64,000 bases of DNA, taken from contig CASENS010000006.1 of the NCBI GenBank assembly GCA_949289345.1, forward strand, positions 26,775 to 90,774. Reading direction: 5' to 3'. The position numbers were made by a program, and so were the translations under genes. This document shows, piece by piece, positions 17,132 through 26,473 of the stretch. Source of the stretch: an uncultured Bacteroides sp. Lineage in GTDB: Bacteria > Bacteroidota > Bacteroidia > Bacteroidales > Bacteroidaceae. A model generated the notes under the pieces. That model ran no database searches. It was not told the origin of the DNA and was given only the letters and a program-made list of their open reading frames with translations. Numbering within the stretch: position 1 is the stretch's first letter; each line of letters begins with the position of its first letter.

Positions 17132-19636
17132 TTACTTGAAAAGATTAACCAATGTAGCAATCATTGTAGCCAATGACGCCGTAGACGTGCCCAAGCCGAT
17201 AATTTCCGTAGGACTCATCCGCTTCTTCGGGTCTTTAGCCGGCACAATAATCTCGCAACCCGGTTCAATGGCTTTCGACCGACCGGATTTCAGACGAGAT
17301 ACGGTACCGTTCAGATAAACGACATAAGCTCTTCTTTTTCTCGCGCCGTTGCCGTAACCTCCGGCCTGGTTGATGTAATAGCTTAAGCTTTCCCCTTCCT
17401 TATAAAGAACTGTGTTGGGATACATCACCGCACCGTTGATTTTTACGGTACTTACATATTCCGGCACGTACAGAATGTCATTCTCGCGCAACACCATGTC
17501 GTACTCTGAACCCGGATTGGCAAGTGCTTTCTCCAAGTCGATACCTACTGTATAGCGGTCGGATAAATCAAGCTGACGGACTGTTACTGAATCGCTCAGA
17601 TTAATCATGCGGGAGGTATTTTCCCTGCGACGACGCTCGTCAGCCGTCATAACGCGAACCAAACGTGCACCCTTCACGTATGCCGCCGGAGTTACTCCAC
17701 CCGCTTTCGCCACAAGGTCACTCAAACGCTCGTTCTTTTTGGACAATGCGTAACTTCCACTAAAAAGCACTTCACCGGAAATCGTGACATTACGTTGCTG
17801 ATAATAGGCCGGACTACGACGGATATAGACTTCGTCAAACGGCATCAAGTGGAAATCATCACTTTCGTCACCTACCAGAAGCCCGTCCTTCAAGTCAAAG
17901 GAGAAACTTTCACCGACTGACTCCGCAAACGCTTCGCTCCGAGGTGATTTCACACGGCGTGCCACCTCAACCTGCACCGTAGCAGCCGCTTCGAGCAAGC
18001 CACCCGCCTGGATAACCAAATCCTCCACCGTCATGTCCTCCGAATAAAGGAAAGTTCCCGGATTTGCCACTTCACCATGAATGGCCACCGTCTGTTCCTC
18101 GCGAAGGTCGTGGATACTCGGTATATAGAGGACGTCATTCTTTTGCAAAGGTATATCCGCAGCGGTGCCGTTCAAAATGCCCTTCACATCTACCTGAAGC
18201 ATTTCATGAGTCAGATCCTCATGTTCCCTATCCAAGATGGCACGATTTAGGAATGCGTCACCCAACAAGCCTTCCGCTTTCCGTATCAATGATTTTACGG
18301 TATTCACTTCGCCATCCAACTGATACAAGCCCGGACGATACACCGCACCACGAATTTCAATACGGTTCGAAAAACGGTCCAACACCGCATCTACAGTCAC
18401 CACATCACCATCATCCATCTCAAATACCGCAAAATCCTTTTCATCGACGTTGAACACTTCACGCTCGCGCCCGGTTTTCCGCACTATACGAACCGCTTTC
18501 TTATATGCGTCGCCGGTAAAGTCTCCGGCATATTCCAGCAAGTCACTGACCGACTCCGTCTTTTTCATCTCATAGAACATGGGGCGCTTAATCTTGCCCA
18601 ATATCTGGACTAAAGAAATATAAGGGCTTACCAAGATGACATCACCGTCCTGCAAACGGATGTCATCCTCTATCTGTCCTTTCATTATATAACTGTATAT
18701 ATCCAGGTCAGCAATGACATTTTCATCCCGCACCACCCGGATGCTGCGCATGCTACCGATGCTGTTTACCCCACCGGCCCGATACAGGGCGTGGAACACG
18801 GAAGCGAACGCGGACAACGTATAAGTGCCCGGCGTCACGACTTCGCCCATCACATTGACCTGAATGGTACGTATCTGTCCCAGCGTAAGGTTCACATGAG
18901 TAGTAGGAGCGTCTCCGGACACTCCGGAATAGATTTTCGAGAACTCCTGCTTCAAATATTCATTCGCCTCACGAACCGTCTTCCCACTTAAATAAACAGG
19001 TCCCAACGTGGTTACCCGAATGCAACCTTCCGGGGTTATGACCTGCCGGATAGTAGTTTCGGACGCGCCCCACACATCTATAATCACCTCATCACCTGGA
19101 CCCAACTGATAATTGGCAGGTGTAGCGGCATTGATATTCGGTTCAAACGTCAATAGGTTATTGGTAAAGATATTGTGACCGAAAATCTCCCATTTGTCAC
19201 TGTCCGAAGTAGACTGGAAACTCAAATTCCGGTTCACCTCCTCCAATTCCGCTAACTGTTCCTGATCTTGAGTCAGTACTTGTCCCTGCCCCTGCATCTG
19301 TGCCTGCCCTTGAGTTTGCGCCTGTCCTCCATTTTGTAATTGCTCTTGAGCCTGCGCTCTTTCCCGTATGACATTATTTCCGACCGCAGCCCCATCCGTT
19401 GCGGCAACGCCTTGACGCTGCCCCTGCTGCCCGTTTTCATATTTCATCCGGATACGCTCCACCTGTTCTTTGGTGACACCACGGCGCATCAGCTCGGTAG
19501 TAATCTCCTGCTGACTTTTCCCTGTCTTTTGGGCATCTTTTACATATTGAACAACCTGATCGTCCGTCATCTGCTGGGCATAAACCGCACCGCATATTAA
19601 CGAAAAGAAGAATAATAATGTCAGTAATCTGCGCAT
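17132..19636 (-). CDS. Wza-like outer-membrane polysaccharide export protein with multiple SLBB domains
   Basis: 834 residues. Signal peptide (residues 1-20), then a helical segment with MTDDQVVQYVKDAQKTGKSQ and LMRRGVTKEQVERIR, then a strikingly Gln/Gly-rich low-complexity linker (about residues 95-125, QAQTQGQAQMQGQGQ). The polysaccharide export domain begins at YQLGPGDEVIIDVWG (about 176-190) and is followed by several SLBB domains, each with a V-x-G-E/A-V-x-x-P-G-x-Y/F pattern (VNVMGEVVTPGTYTL, IEIRGAVYRPGLYQL, VAIHGEVANPGTFLY, VTISGEVLFSGSYAL, VKINGAVMYPNTVLY). It probably forms the outer-membrane exit pore for a polysaccharide. No glycosyltransferases, Wzx or Wzy lie in the window. Confidence 0.9.
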   Translation of the reverse strand: MRRLLTLLFFFSLICGAVYAQQMTDDQVVQYVKDAQKTGKSQQEITTELMRRGVTKEQVERIRMKYENGQQGQRQGVAATDGAAVGNNVIRERAQAQEQLQNGGQAQTQGQAQMQGQGQVLTQDQEQLAELEEVNRNLSFQSTSDSDKWEIFGHNIFTNNLLTFEPNINAATPANYQLGPGDEVIIDVWGASETTIRQVITPEGCIRVTTLGPVYLSGKTVREANEYLKQEFSKIYSGVSGDAPTTHVNLTLGQIRTIQVNVMGEVVTPGTYTLSAFASVFHALYRAGGVNSIGSMRSIRVVRDENVIADLDIYSYIMKGQIEDDIRLQDGDVILVSPYISLVQILGKIKRPMFYEMKKTESVSDLLEYAGDFTGDAYKKAVRIVRKTGREREVFNVDEKDFAVFEMDDGDVVTVDAVLDRFSNRIEIRGAVYRPGLYQLDGEVNTVKSLIRKAEGLLGDAFLNRAILDREHEDLTHEMLQVDVKGILNGTAADIPLQKNDVLYIPSIHDLREEQTVAIHGEVANPGTFLYSEDMTVEDLVIQAGGLLEAAATVQVEVARRVKSPRSEAFAESVGESFSFDLKDGLLVGDESDDFHLMPFDEVYIRRSPAYYQQRNVTISGEVLFSGSYALSKKNERLSDLVAKAGGVTPAAYVKGARLVRVMTADERRRRENTSRMINLSDSVTVRQLDLSDRYTVGIDLEKALANPGSEYDMVLRENDILYVPEYVSTVKINGAVMYPNTVLYKEGESLSYYINQAGGYGNGARKRRAYVVYLNGTVSRLKSGRSKAIEPGCEIIVPAKDPKKRMSPTEIIGLGTSTASLATMIATLVNLFK

Positions 19637-19677
19637 ATCAAAAAAACGTATATAGTTAAGTTTATCAATTGAGTGCG

Positions 19678-19685
19678 CAAATTTA
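19678..19685 (-). promoter_or_regulatory. Candidate -7 box for the polysaccharide export operon
   Basis: The minus strand reads TAAATTTG, 42 bp upstream of the start at 19636. No good -33 element was seen. Confidence 0.38.
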
Positions 19686-19975
19686 ATACATTATTTTCAG
19701 ATATTTGTCCTTTATCATTTTTTAGTTTTTCTCATTTGAAAAGAAATCTACAAAACGACATAAAGATTGTAATCATATAGCGGAGCATCAATCATACAAT
19801 ATATTATTATATTATTTATTCAAGAACCTACCCCTCTATCGAACACTGAACTTACATGCCCGAAACACCATTTAAATGTCCAAAAGACCTAAAAACAGCC
19901 TTAAATGACAGATTTCGACCTTCCAATAGAGCCATTTTAATCGATTTAACTATCCCATAGTATTATATTTTACAT
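19686..19975. other. Gene-free stretch between divergent promoters
   Basis: About 290 AT-rich bases between the export operon and the GH35 gene. I see no gene, repeat or hairpin that stands out. Confidence 0.5.
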
Positions 19976-19983
19976 TATCTTTG
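19976..19983 (+). promoter_or_regulatory. Candidate -7 box for GH35
   Basis: TATCTTTG matches TAnnTTTG and lies 28 bp upstream of the GH35 start. Confidence 0.5.
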
Positions 19984-20011
19984 TACGCAGAATTTTAAAA
20001 AGTACTATGCC

Positions 20012-22375
20012 ATGAACAAATTAATCTCTATCGCCATCGCCACCCTGTTGTGCCTCGCCACATTAAGCGCACAAACGCAGACCAATGTCGGCAGGCGTAC
20101 CTTTGAAGCCGGAAAGGGCACCTTCCTATTGGATGGTAAACCTTTCGTAGTAAAAGCAGCCGAGCTGCATTATCCGCGCATCCCCCAGCCCTACTGGGAC
20201 CAACGTATCAAGCTGTGCAAAGCGTTGGGCATGAACACCATCTGCCTTTACGTCTTTTGGAATGCACACGAGTCCCAACCCGGAGTATACAACTTCACCG
20301 GGCAGAATGACTTGGCTGCCTTCTGCCGTCTGTGCCAAGACAACGGCATGTATGTCATCCTGCGCCCCGGTCCCTATGTTTGCGCCGAATGGGAAATGGG
20401 CGGCCTGCCTTGGTGGTTACTGAAGAAAAAAGACATCCGCCTGCGCGAGGACGACCCGTACTTCATCGAGCGTGTAGCTCTCTTCGAGAAAGCAGTAGCC
20501 GCCCAAGTGAAAGACCTCACCATACAGAACGGAGGCCCCATTCTAATGATTCAAGTGGAGAACGAATACGGGTCCTACGGGGAAAGCAAAAAGTATGTAA
20601 GCCAGATACGCGACATCGTTCGCAAAGAATATGGTCCGGACATTACCCTTTTCCAGTGTGACTGGGCTTCCAACTTCGAACTAAACGGCTTGCCCGATCT
20701 TGTATGGACAATGAATTTCGGCACGGGCGCCAACATCGACCAGCAATTTGCCCGACTCAAGGAATTGCGTCCGAACAGTCCGCTGATGTGCTCGGAGTTC
20801 TGGAGCGGATGGTTTGACAAGTGGGGAGCCAACCATGAGACCCGTCCTGCCGAGGACATGATAGCCGGCATTGACGAAATGCTTTCTAAAGGCATTTCCT
20901 TCAGCCTCTACATGACCCACGGAGGAACGAACTGGAGCCATTGGGCAGGAGCCAACTCGCCAGGCTTCGCACCGGACGTGACGTCCTACGATTATGACGC
21001 CCCCATCAGCGAATCGGGTCAAACCACGCCCAAATACTTTGCTCTGCGCAAGACACTGGCCAAGTACATGGACGGAGAAAAGCAGGCACGCATCCCCAAG
21101 CTTATCAAACCCATCGCCATCAAGGAATTCCAACTGACCGAAATGGCGCCGCTCTTCACCAATTTACCCCAGGCCAAGAAAGATATGGACATACGTACGA
21201 TGGAGGAATACGACCAAGGCTTCGGCAGCATCCTCTACCGTACCACCCTGCCCCAGATAAAGACTTCGGCCCAACTTACCGTAAACGAGGCGCACGATTA
21301 TGCGCAAATCTTCGTAGATGGAACCTATATAGGCAAGCTGGACCGCCGCAATGGAGAGAAACAACTCACACTGCCCGCCTGCCCTAAAGGTGCCCAGCTA
21401 GACATCTTGGTAGAGGCCATGGGACGCATCAACTTTGGACGTGCCATCAAAGACTTCAAGGGTATCACGGAGAAAGTAGAGTTGACCATGGACATTGACG
21501 GATATCCTTTCGTATACAATATGAAGAATTGGGAAGTGTTCAATCTGGAAGACACATACGAATTCTACCAAGGCATGAACTTCCAACCTATTAAAAATCT
21601 GAAGGACGAGAAAGGTCAGCGCATACCGGGCTGCTACCGAGGCACGTTCCAGGTGAAGAAGCCCAGTGACACGTTCCTTAACTTTGAAACGTGGGGTAAA
21701 GGCCTGGTTTATGTTAACGGCCACGGATTGGGACGCATTTGGGAAATAGGGCCTCAACAGACCCTTTATGTACCGGGATGCTGGTTGAAGAAAGGAGAGA
21801 ACGAAATATTGGTGTTCGACATCATCGGCCCTAAGGAAGCCAAATCCGAAGGTCTGACCGAACCTCTGCTCGACCAATTGCTTGTAAGCAAACCCCTAAC
21901 TCACCGCAATGAAGGAGAAAACCTCGACCTCAGTGCCGAAAAACCCGTAAAGGCCGGTAGTTTTAACCCCGGCAATGGATGGCAGGAAGTGAAGTTTGAC
22001 AAACCCGTAAACGGACGTTACGTATGCATTGAAGCCCTTAACGCTCAAGACGGCAAAGACTTGGCCTGCATTGCCGAGATGTACCTGTTGGATGCCAACG
22101 GAGAACGCCTCTCGCGCGAGCCATGGATTGTAAAGTATGCCGATAGCGAAGACGTAGCCCATGTAAACCGCTCGGCCGACAAGACCTTCGACCTGCAAGA
22201 GTCGACCTATTGGAGTACCGAAAAAGGCAAACAATACCCACATGCGGTGGTTATCGACCTAGGCGCTGTACATACGCTAAGCGCTTTCCAATACCTACCC
22301 CGCATGGAAAGTGAAGTACCGGGCGGCATCAAGGATTTCAAGATTTACGTGAAAACAGAGCCGTTCAGCTATTAA
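20012..22375 (+). CDS. GH35 beta-galactosidase with C-terminal F5/8-type carbohydrate-binding domain
   Basis: 787 residues. A secreted or periplasmic exo-beta-galactosidase. Signal peptide at residues 1-21; TIM barrel at about 30-350 with acid/base Glu 185 in QVENEYGSYG and nucleophile Glu 262 in CSEFWSGWFDKWG; the family segments LRPGPYVCAEWEMGGLPWWL and MTHGGTNWSHWAGAN are intact. Middle beta domains include the jelly-roll around YVNGHGLGRIWEIGPQQTLY. The last ~130 residues look like a discoidin (F5/8 type C) binding domain (AEMYLLDANGERLSREPW, YPHAVVIDLGAVHTLSAFQYLPR). GH35 enzymes of gut Bacteroides often act on beta-1,3- or beta-1,4-galactans. It converges with a GH43 gene, consistent with arabinogalactan breakdown. 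Confidence 0.93.
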   Translation: MNKLISIAIATLLCLATLSAQTQTNVGRRTFEAGKGTFLLDGKPFVVKAAELHYPRIPQPYWDQRIKLCKALGMNTICLYVFWNAHESQPGVYNFTGQNDLAAFCRLCQDNGMYVILRPGPYVCAEWEMGGLPWWLLKKKDIRLREDDPYFIERVALFEKAVAAQVKDLTIQNGGPILMIQVENEYGSYGESKKYVSQIRDIVRKEYGPDITLFQCDWASNFELNGLPDLVWTMNFGTGANIDQQFARLKELRPNSPLMCSEFWSGWFDKWGANHETRPAEDMIAGIDEMLSKGISFSLYMTHGGTNWSHWAGANSPGFAPDVTSYDYDAPISESGQTTPKYFALRKTLAKYMDGEKQARIPKLIKPIAIKEFQLTEMAPLFTNLPQAKKDMDIRTMEEYDQGFGSILYRTTLPQIKTSAQLTVNEAHDYAQIFVDGTYIGKLDRRNGEKQLTLPACPKGAQLDILVEAMGRINFGRAIKDFKGITEKVELTMDIDGYPFVYNMKNWEVFNLEDTYEFYQGMNFQPIKNLKDEKGQRIPGCYRGTFQVKKPSDTFLNFETWGKGLVYVNGHGLGRIWEIGPQQTLYVPGCWLKKGENEILVFDIIGPKEAKSEGLTEPLLDQLLVSKPLTHRNEGENLDLSAEKPVKAGSFNPGNGWQEVKFDKPVNGRYVCIEALNAQDGKDLACIAEMYLLDANGERLSREPWIVKYADSEDVAHVNRSADKTFDLQESTYWSTEKGKQYPHAVVIDLGAVHTLSAFQYLPRMESEVPGGIKDFKIYVKTEPFSY

Positions 22376-22391
22376 TTTAATGGAAACTGTC

Positions 22392-22427
22392 ATAACAAAG
22401 TGCTGATTTAAGTCAGCACTTTGTTAT
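22392..22427. terminator. Bidirectional terminator between GH35 and GH43
   Basis: Perfect 15-bp inverted repeat (ATAACAAAGTGCTGA with TCAGCACTTTGTTAT) and a 6-nt loop, centred between two convergent genes. The A and T at the arm ends supply a T-rich tail in either direction. Confidence 0.75.
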
Positions 22428-22447
22428 TCATAGCATAACGATTCCAG

Positions 22448-23557
22448 TTAGGAACGAGGACCGGAAATTATCGGAAGCCCCTCTTCACCGAAAGAAATCG
22501 GAAGCCAAAGATATCCTGAATACATCAGGCTTTCCGGTTTCCATAGATCGCCCATAAAAAGAAGCCGATTACCGGGTAAGGCAAGCACATAAGTGCTTTG
22601 CCCGCCAAAAGTCCTATCAGCTCCTTCGCCCACAAAAGGTGTAGGATGCTGTTTCCAAGGTCCCCAAATAGATGGTGCAGAGAACAACCGGGCTTCATTA
22701 GGCGCCCAACCTGTACAACCGGAACATATCATCCAATACACACCTTCACGCTTGAATATGGCAGGAGCTTCATTATGTCCGCCGGGAAACAAACGAATAT
22801 ATCGTCCCGAGTGTTTTTGATAATCATCAGTCAACTCTGCAATCTGCAAAGTCAGATTTTCTTCGGACGAATAAATATGATATGCCTTGCCATCATCATC
22901 CACATACAAAGTCATGTCGCGTGACATCTGCCCTCCGGCTAAATCCCGATGCACAAACAGACCGCATTCCACAGCTTTCCTCCATTCGGGCGTCCACCAT
23001 TTCTGATATTGAGCAGTATCCAGTTTCGCTTCGCGCTCTTCCTGTGTCATGTTCTCAGGATAAATTCCCGGATTAACACGTCCCGAATGCAAAAAACGGT
23101 AAGGTCCTGTAGGAGTATCACTGATAGCGACTCCAGCACGGGCTGCGGCATAGCCTTGACCTTTCAGCTCCAAATGAAACCACATCACAAATTTTCCGGT
23201 TTTTGCATTGTAAACCACCTTCGGACGTTCCATGATGCACCCCTTTTCTATCTCGCTACCTGGTTCTGAAGACACGGACAAAGCCACACCCTCATACTTC
23301 CAATCACAAAGGTTTTCCGAAGAATAGCAGTTTACACCCACCTCGGTGACAAATCCCTTGTCCGGACGATGTTCACCAAACCAATAATACTTACCTTCGT
23401 ATGACAGTATTCCTCCGCCGTGCGCATTGATATACTCACCCGAAATATCTTTCCACTCGGTAGGAAGAACAAGTCCCACAGTCGTCCCTTCCTGTCTTCC
23501 TTTGCATGAGGCCAACAAAAGAGATCCAAACAACAGCATTAAAATAAACCTTTTCAT
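22448..23557 (-). CDS. GH43 family glycoside hydrolase, lipoprotein
   Basis: 369 residues. Lipoprotein signal with lipobox LLLASC (Cys 18). Five-bladed propeller motifs of GH43 are visible: INAHGGGILSYEGKYYWFGEHR (blade 1), IMERPKVVYNAKTGKFVMWFH, SRDMTLYVDDDGKAYHIYSSEENLTL and HNEAPAIFKREGVYWMICSGCTGW (Glu in NEAP as likely acid). The blade 1 motif has NAHGG where most GH43 enzymes have the catalytic base Asp, which is a known feature of the galactan-acting subfamilies such as GH43_24 and GH43_34. So an exo-galactanase or galactosidase is likelier than an arabinofuranosidase; that is inference. Its partner across the terminator is GH35. Confidence 0.82.
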   Translation of the reverse strand: MKRFILMLLFGSLLLASCKGRQEGTTVGLVLPTEWKDISGEYINAHGGGILSYEGKYYWFGEHRPDKGFVTEVGVNCYSSENLCDWKYEGVALSVSSEPGSEIEKGCIMERPKVVYNAKTGKFVMWFHLELKGQGYAAARAGVAISDTPTGPYRFLHSGRVNPGIYPENMTQEEREAKLDTAQYQKWWTPEWRKAVECGLFVHRDLAGGQMSRDMTLYVDDDGKAYHIYSSEENLTLQIAELTDDYQKHSGRYIRLFPGGHNEAPAIFKREGVYWMICSGCTGWAPNEARLFSAPSIWGPWKQHPTPFVGEGADRTFGGQSTYVLALPGNRLLFMGDLWKPESLMYSGYLWLPISFGEEGLPIISGPRS

Positions 23558-23593
23558 TCGACTTGTATTTATAAAGATTACGATTAAACGCTA

Positions 23594-23601
23594 CAAATAT
23601 A
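23594..23601 (-). promoter_or_regulatory. Candidate -7 box for GH43
   Basis: The minus strand reads TATATTTG, 36 bp upstream of the GH43 start. The GH43 promoter lies next to repeat copy B. Confidence 0.45.
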
Positions 23602-23677
23602 GCGAAAATGAGCCAATTCGAGAATTCAGTTGTGAATTATTGATTGATATAGCAACAAACTTACACCAGTGGCCTGG

Positions 23678-23781
23678 CCACCATTGGTTACCCGTCCAAG
23701 TATTATTGGATACTTTGTCATTTATATAAGGATACTCCGCCGGTTATCCTTGGATACTTTCGCAACCGGATTTCCGGACTG
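23678..23781 (+). repeat. Dispersed 104-bp intergenic repeat, copy B
   Basis: Aligns gap-free with copies A, C and D. Flanking similarity to copy C extends about 20 bp further left (AACTTAC and GGCCTG). The middle 22-bp unit is the most altered (TATATAAGGATACTC). It lies between the GH43 start and the end of galK. Confidence 0.82.
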
Positions 23782-23806
23782 TCTCCCCCTAAAATGGCCA
23801 AAGAAT

Positions 23807-23849
23807 ACTAAAACGCGGAATTCCAAGATTTTTCATCTTAGAACCCCGC
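23807..23849 (-). terminator. Terminator after galK
   Basis: The minus-strand RNA can form a 15-bp stem with G-U pairs (GCGGGGTTCTAAGAT with ATCTTGGAATTCCGC) and a 5-nt loop, followed by GTTTTAG. It lies 41 bp past the galK stop. Confidence 0.6.
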
Positions 23850-23889
23850 GCTAAAAAACGAGATATCAAAGTATTTATTCCCAGGTCAC

Positions 23890-25044
23890 TTATTCCAATC
23901 TACGCGCACCGTCACTGATTACCACGTCATAAATTTTCGGACTTCTGCCGAACTTCTTTTTGAATTCCTCCTTGGCTGTTTCAATGAAAGTCGAGTAAAG
24001 TTCGTCTTTCACTAAGTTGATAGTGCAGCCACCAAATCCGCCACCCATCACGCGTGAGCCTGTCACACCACAATCAAACGCAATATCATTCAAGAAATCC
24101 AGTTCCTCGCAACTTACTTCGTATAGTTTGCTCATGCCATGATGTGTTTCGTACATTTTCTGACCGACCGTCTCATAATCGCCTTTCTCCAATGCATCAC
24201 AAACATCAAGCACACGTTGAATTTCCTCAATCACGTATTCGGCACGCTTATAATCTTCTTCAGATACTTCAGCCTTTACTTCCTGCAGCATTTCCATTGT
24301 GCAGTCACGCAAGAATTCCACATGAGGATGTCTGGCCTGTATGGCAGCCACTACGGCCTCACAACTTTGACGGCGTTTATTGTATGCAGACGAAGCCAAC
24401 TCATGCTTAACCACCGAATCGACCAGCACCAATCTGTAACCTACCGGTTCAAAAGGATAATACTGGTATTCTAATGAACGGCAATCCAAACGAATCAGTT
24501 TGCCTTTCTTTCCGAATACGGAAGCGAACTGGTCCATAATACCGCAGTTTACGCCACAATAATTATGTTCTGTAGCCTGACCGACCTTGGCCAGTTCGAA
24601 CTTATCAATCTTGTTGTCGCCGAACAAGTCGTTCAGCGCATAGGCGTAAGTACTTTCCAAAGCTGCGGAAGAAGACATACCGGCTCCCAGAGGCACATCA
24701 CCGGCAAATGCCGTATTGAATCCCTGCACGTCAACACCGCGTTTAATCATTTCACGACATACACCGAAGATATATCTTGCCCAGCTGGCACGAGGAGCGT
24801 CTTCTTCGTTCAACCCGAATTCTACATAGTCTTTCAAGTCAATCGAATAAGCCTTGACTGTTTTTGTCCCGTTAGGCTTGATTTCCGCTATCATACCTTT
24901 GTCTATTGCGCCAGGGAATACAAAACCACCATTGTAGTCAGTATGTTCTCCAATCAGGTTTATGCGTCCCGGAGAAGCATAAACAGCTCCCGTAGTTCCA
25001 TCAAAATGTTTAATGAAACGACTTCTTACGTGTTCAATATCCAT
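23890..25044 (-). CDS. galK: Galactokinase
   Basis: 384 residues, full length. It phosphorylates alpha-D-galactose with ATP in the Leloir pathway. GHMP kinase signatures: GRINLIGEHTDYNGGFVFPGA (about residues 26-46, the galactokinase signature), PLGAGMSSSAALE (ATP-binding, about 118-130), catalytic Asp in CGIMDQFASVFG and the C-terminal GSRVMGGGFGGCT. It is last in the run galM, MFS permease, galK on the minus strand (gaps of 49 and 69 bp), which makes an uptake, mutarotation and phosphorylation unit for galactose. galT and galE are not in the window. Confidence 0.96.
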   Translation of the reverse strand: MDIEHVRSRFIKHFDGTTGAVYASPGRINLIGEHTDYNGGFVFPGAIDKGMIAEIKPNGTKTVKAYSIDLKDYVEFGLNEEDAPRASWARYIFGVCREMIKRGVDVQGFNTAFAGDVPLGAGMSSSAALESTYAYALNDLFGDNKIDKFELAKVGQATEHNYCGVNCGIMDQFASVFGKKGKLIRLDCRSLEYQYYPFEPVGYRLVLVDSVVKHELASSAYNKRRQSCEAVVAAIQARHPHVEFLRDCTMEMLQEVKAEVSEEDYKRAEYVIEEIQRVLDVCDALEKGDYETVGQKMYETHHGMSKLYEVSCEELDFLNDIAFDCGVTGSRVMGGGFGGCTINLVKDELYSTFIETAKEEFKKKFGRSPKIYDVVISDGARRLE

Positions 25045-25113
25045 GATACTTATAATTTAATAGGTGAATAACTTAAATTACCTTTATTACTTTATTTCCT
25101 AAATCTTATGTCA

Positions 25114-26424
25114 TCAATCAACGGGGATGTCCTTATTGACATTCTTGCAACCGACAAGCCCGTAGAACAACAGGTAGGCAAGCGCAATAATAATCACCCA
25201 ATAACTATTCATAAATCCGGCAACGTCAGCCAACCATCCTTGGATAAGAGGAAGGATGCCGCCACCGCATACCAATACCATAAACAGGCCGGAAGCAGCA
25301 GCCAGATATTTACCAAGACCTTCTACCGCCAAATTGAAAATACCGCCCCACATGATAGACGTACACAAACCTACCAAAACCAGATACATGGCGTTAATAG
25401 GCACCTCAGCCATGCCAAATGACAAACCGCCAGTCGGGCTCTGCTGCAACACCGGTAAATTAACCAGCGTACCGGTAGAAGAAAAGATTGCCAGCAACAC
25501 CAACACAAGCCCTACACCGGATGTAACTATCATCATAACACGACTCGACACTCTGGCTCCCAAAGAAGCACCTGTAAGACGACCGACCAACATCAACAGC
25601 CAATAGGTGCCAACAACGAAACCCGATATGGTGGAAGCAATGCCTGCACCTCCTTTAGCTACAGACTCGGTCAAGAACAGGTTCAACGTACCCGGCACAC
25701 CTACTTCAACGCCTACATATACAAATATGGCAATGGCACCCAATACAAAGTGACGAAACTTGAGCGCACCTTTCATCAGCGTACTGATAGGTTCAGTACT
25801 CTTAGCCGTGCTTGGTTCGGGAATGTGTACAAACAACAGGACAAAGAATGCAAATGCAAACACCGCCATAGCCGTATACATTACGGGGAATATTTGTGAT
25901 ATAGTAGCCTTTTCTATCGAACCGGCAATCAAGATACCCACGAACATCGGTGTAATGGTAGCCATGATAGAGTTGAAAGAACCACCAACCTGAATAAGCT
26001 GATTTCCCTTATTACCTTCACCGCCCAATTTGTTCAACATCGGGTTGACAACGCTATTGAGCAAACACATGGAAAAGCCGGAAATGAACGCACCAATCAG
26101 ATAGACACCAAATGCAGCCGAAGGACTGGCATGACCGGATAGATATTGGACGCCCACACCGATAAAGCCGACAGCTACGGCAATCAGTGCTGTTTTCTTG
26201 TAGCCCACACGCGTCAGCAAAATACCACTGGGAATACCCATTACAGCGTATGCGATAAAGTTACCCAGATTTCCCAACATGCCAAGCGCATTGGAAACGG
26301 AAAACTGATTTTTCAACACAATTCCCATCGGTGCCGCAAGATTGGTGACGAACGCAATCATACCGAACAGGAAAATCATGGTTATGATGGCAATGATATT
26401 ACCATTTTGTTTTTGTTGTGACAT
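25114..26424 (-). CDS. Sugar MFS transporter (glucose/galactose type)
   Basis: 436 residues with about twelve hydrophobic segments. It belongs to the fucose/glucose-galactose proton symporter group of the major facilitator superfamily: FLFGMIAFVTNLAAPMG, YAVMGIPSGILLTRVGYKKT (the conserved loop 2-3 motif), LNSVVNPMLNKLGG and FNLAVEGLGKYLAAASGLFMVLVCGGGILPLIQGWLAD. Its position between galM and galK points to galactose or glucose as substrate. The family is known to import these hexoses across the inner membrane. Confidence 0.9.
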   Translation of the reverse strand: MSQQKQNGNIIAIITMIFLFGMIAFVTNLAAPMGIVLKNQFSVSNALGMLGNLGNFIAYAVMGIPSGILLTRVGYKKTALIAVAVGFIGVGVQYLSGHASPSAAFGVYLIGAFISGFSMCLLNSVVNPMLNKLGGEGNKGNQLIQVGGSFNSIMATITPMFVGILIAGSIEKATISQIFPVMYTAMAVFAFAFFVLLFVHIPEPSTAKSTEPISTLMKGALKFRHFVLGAIAIFVYVGVEVGVPGTLNLFLTESVAKGGAGIASTISGFVVGTYWLLMLVGRLTGASLGARVSSRVMMIVTSGVGLVLVLLAIFSSTGTLVNLPVLQQSPTGGLSFGMAEVPINAMYLVLVGLCTSIMWGGIFNLAVEGLGKYLAAASGLFMVLVCGGGILPLIQGWLADVAGFMNSYWVIIIALAYLLFYGLVGCKNVNKDIPVD

Positions 26425-26473
26425 GGTTTTATTTAATCTAAAATTAATGAGTTGGTTAATAATCTTTCTGTTT

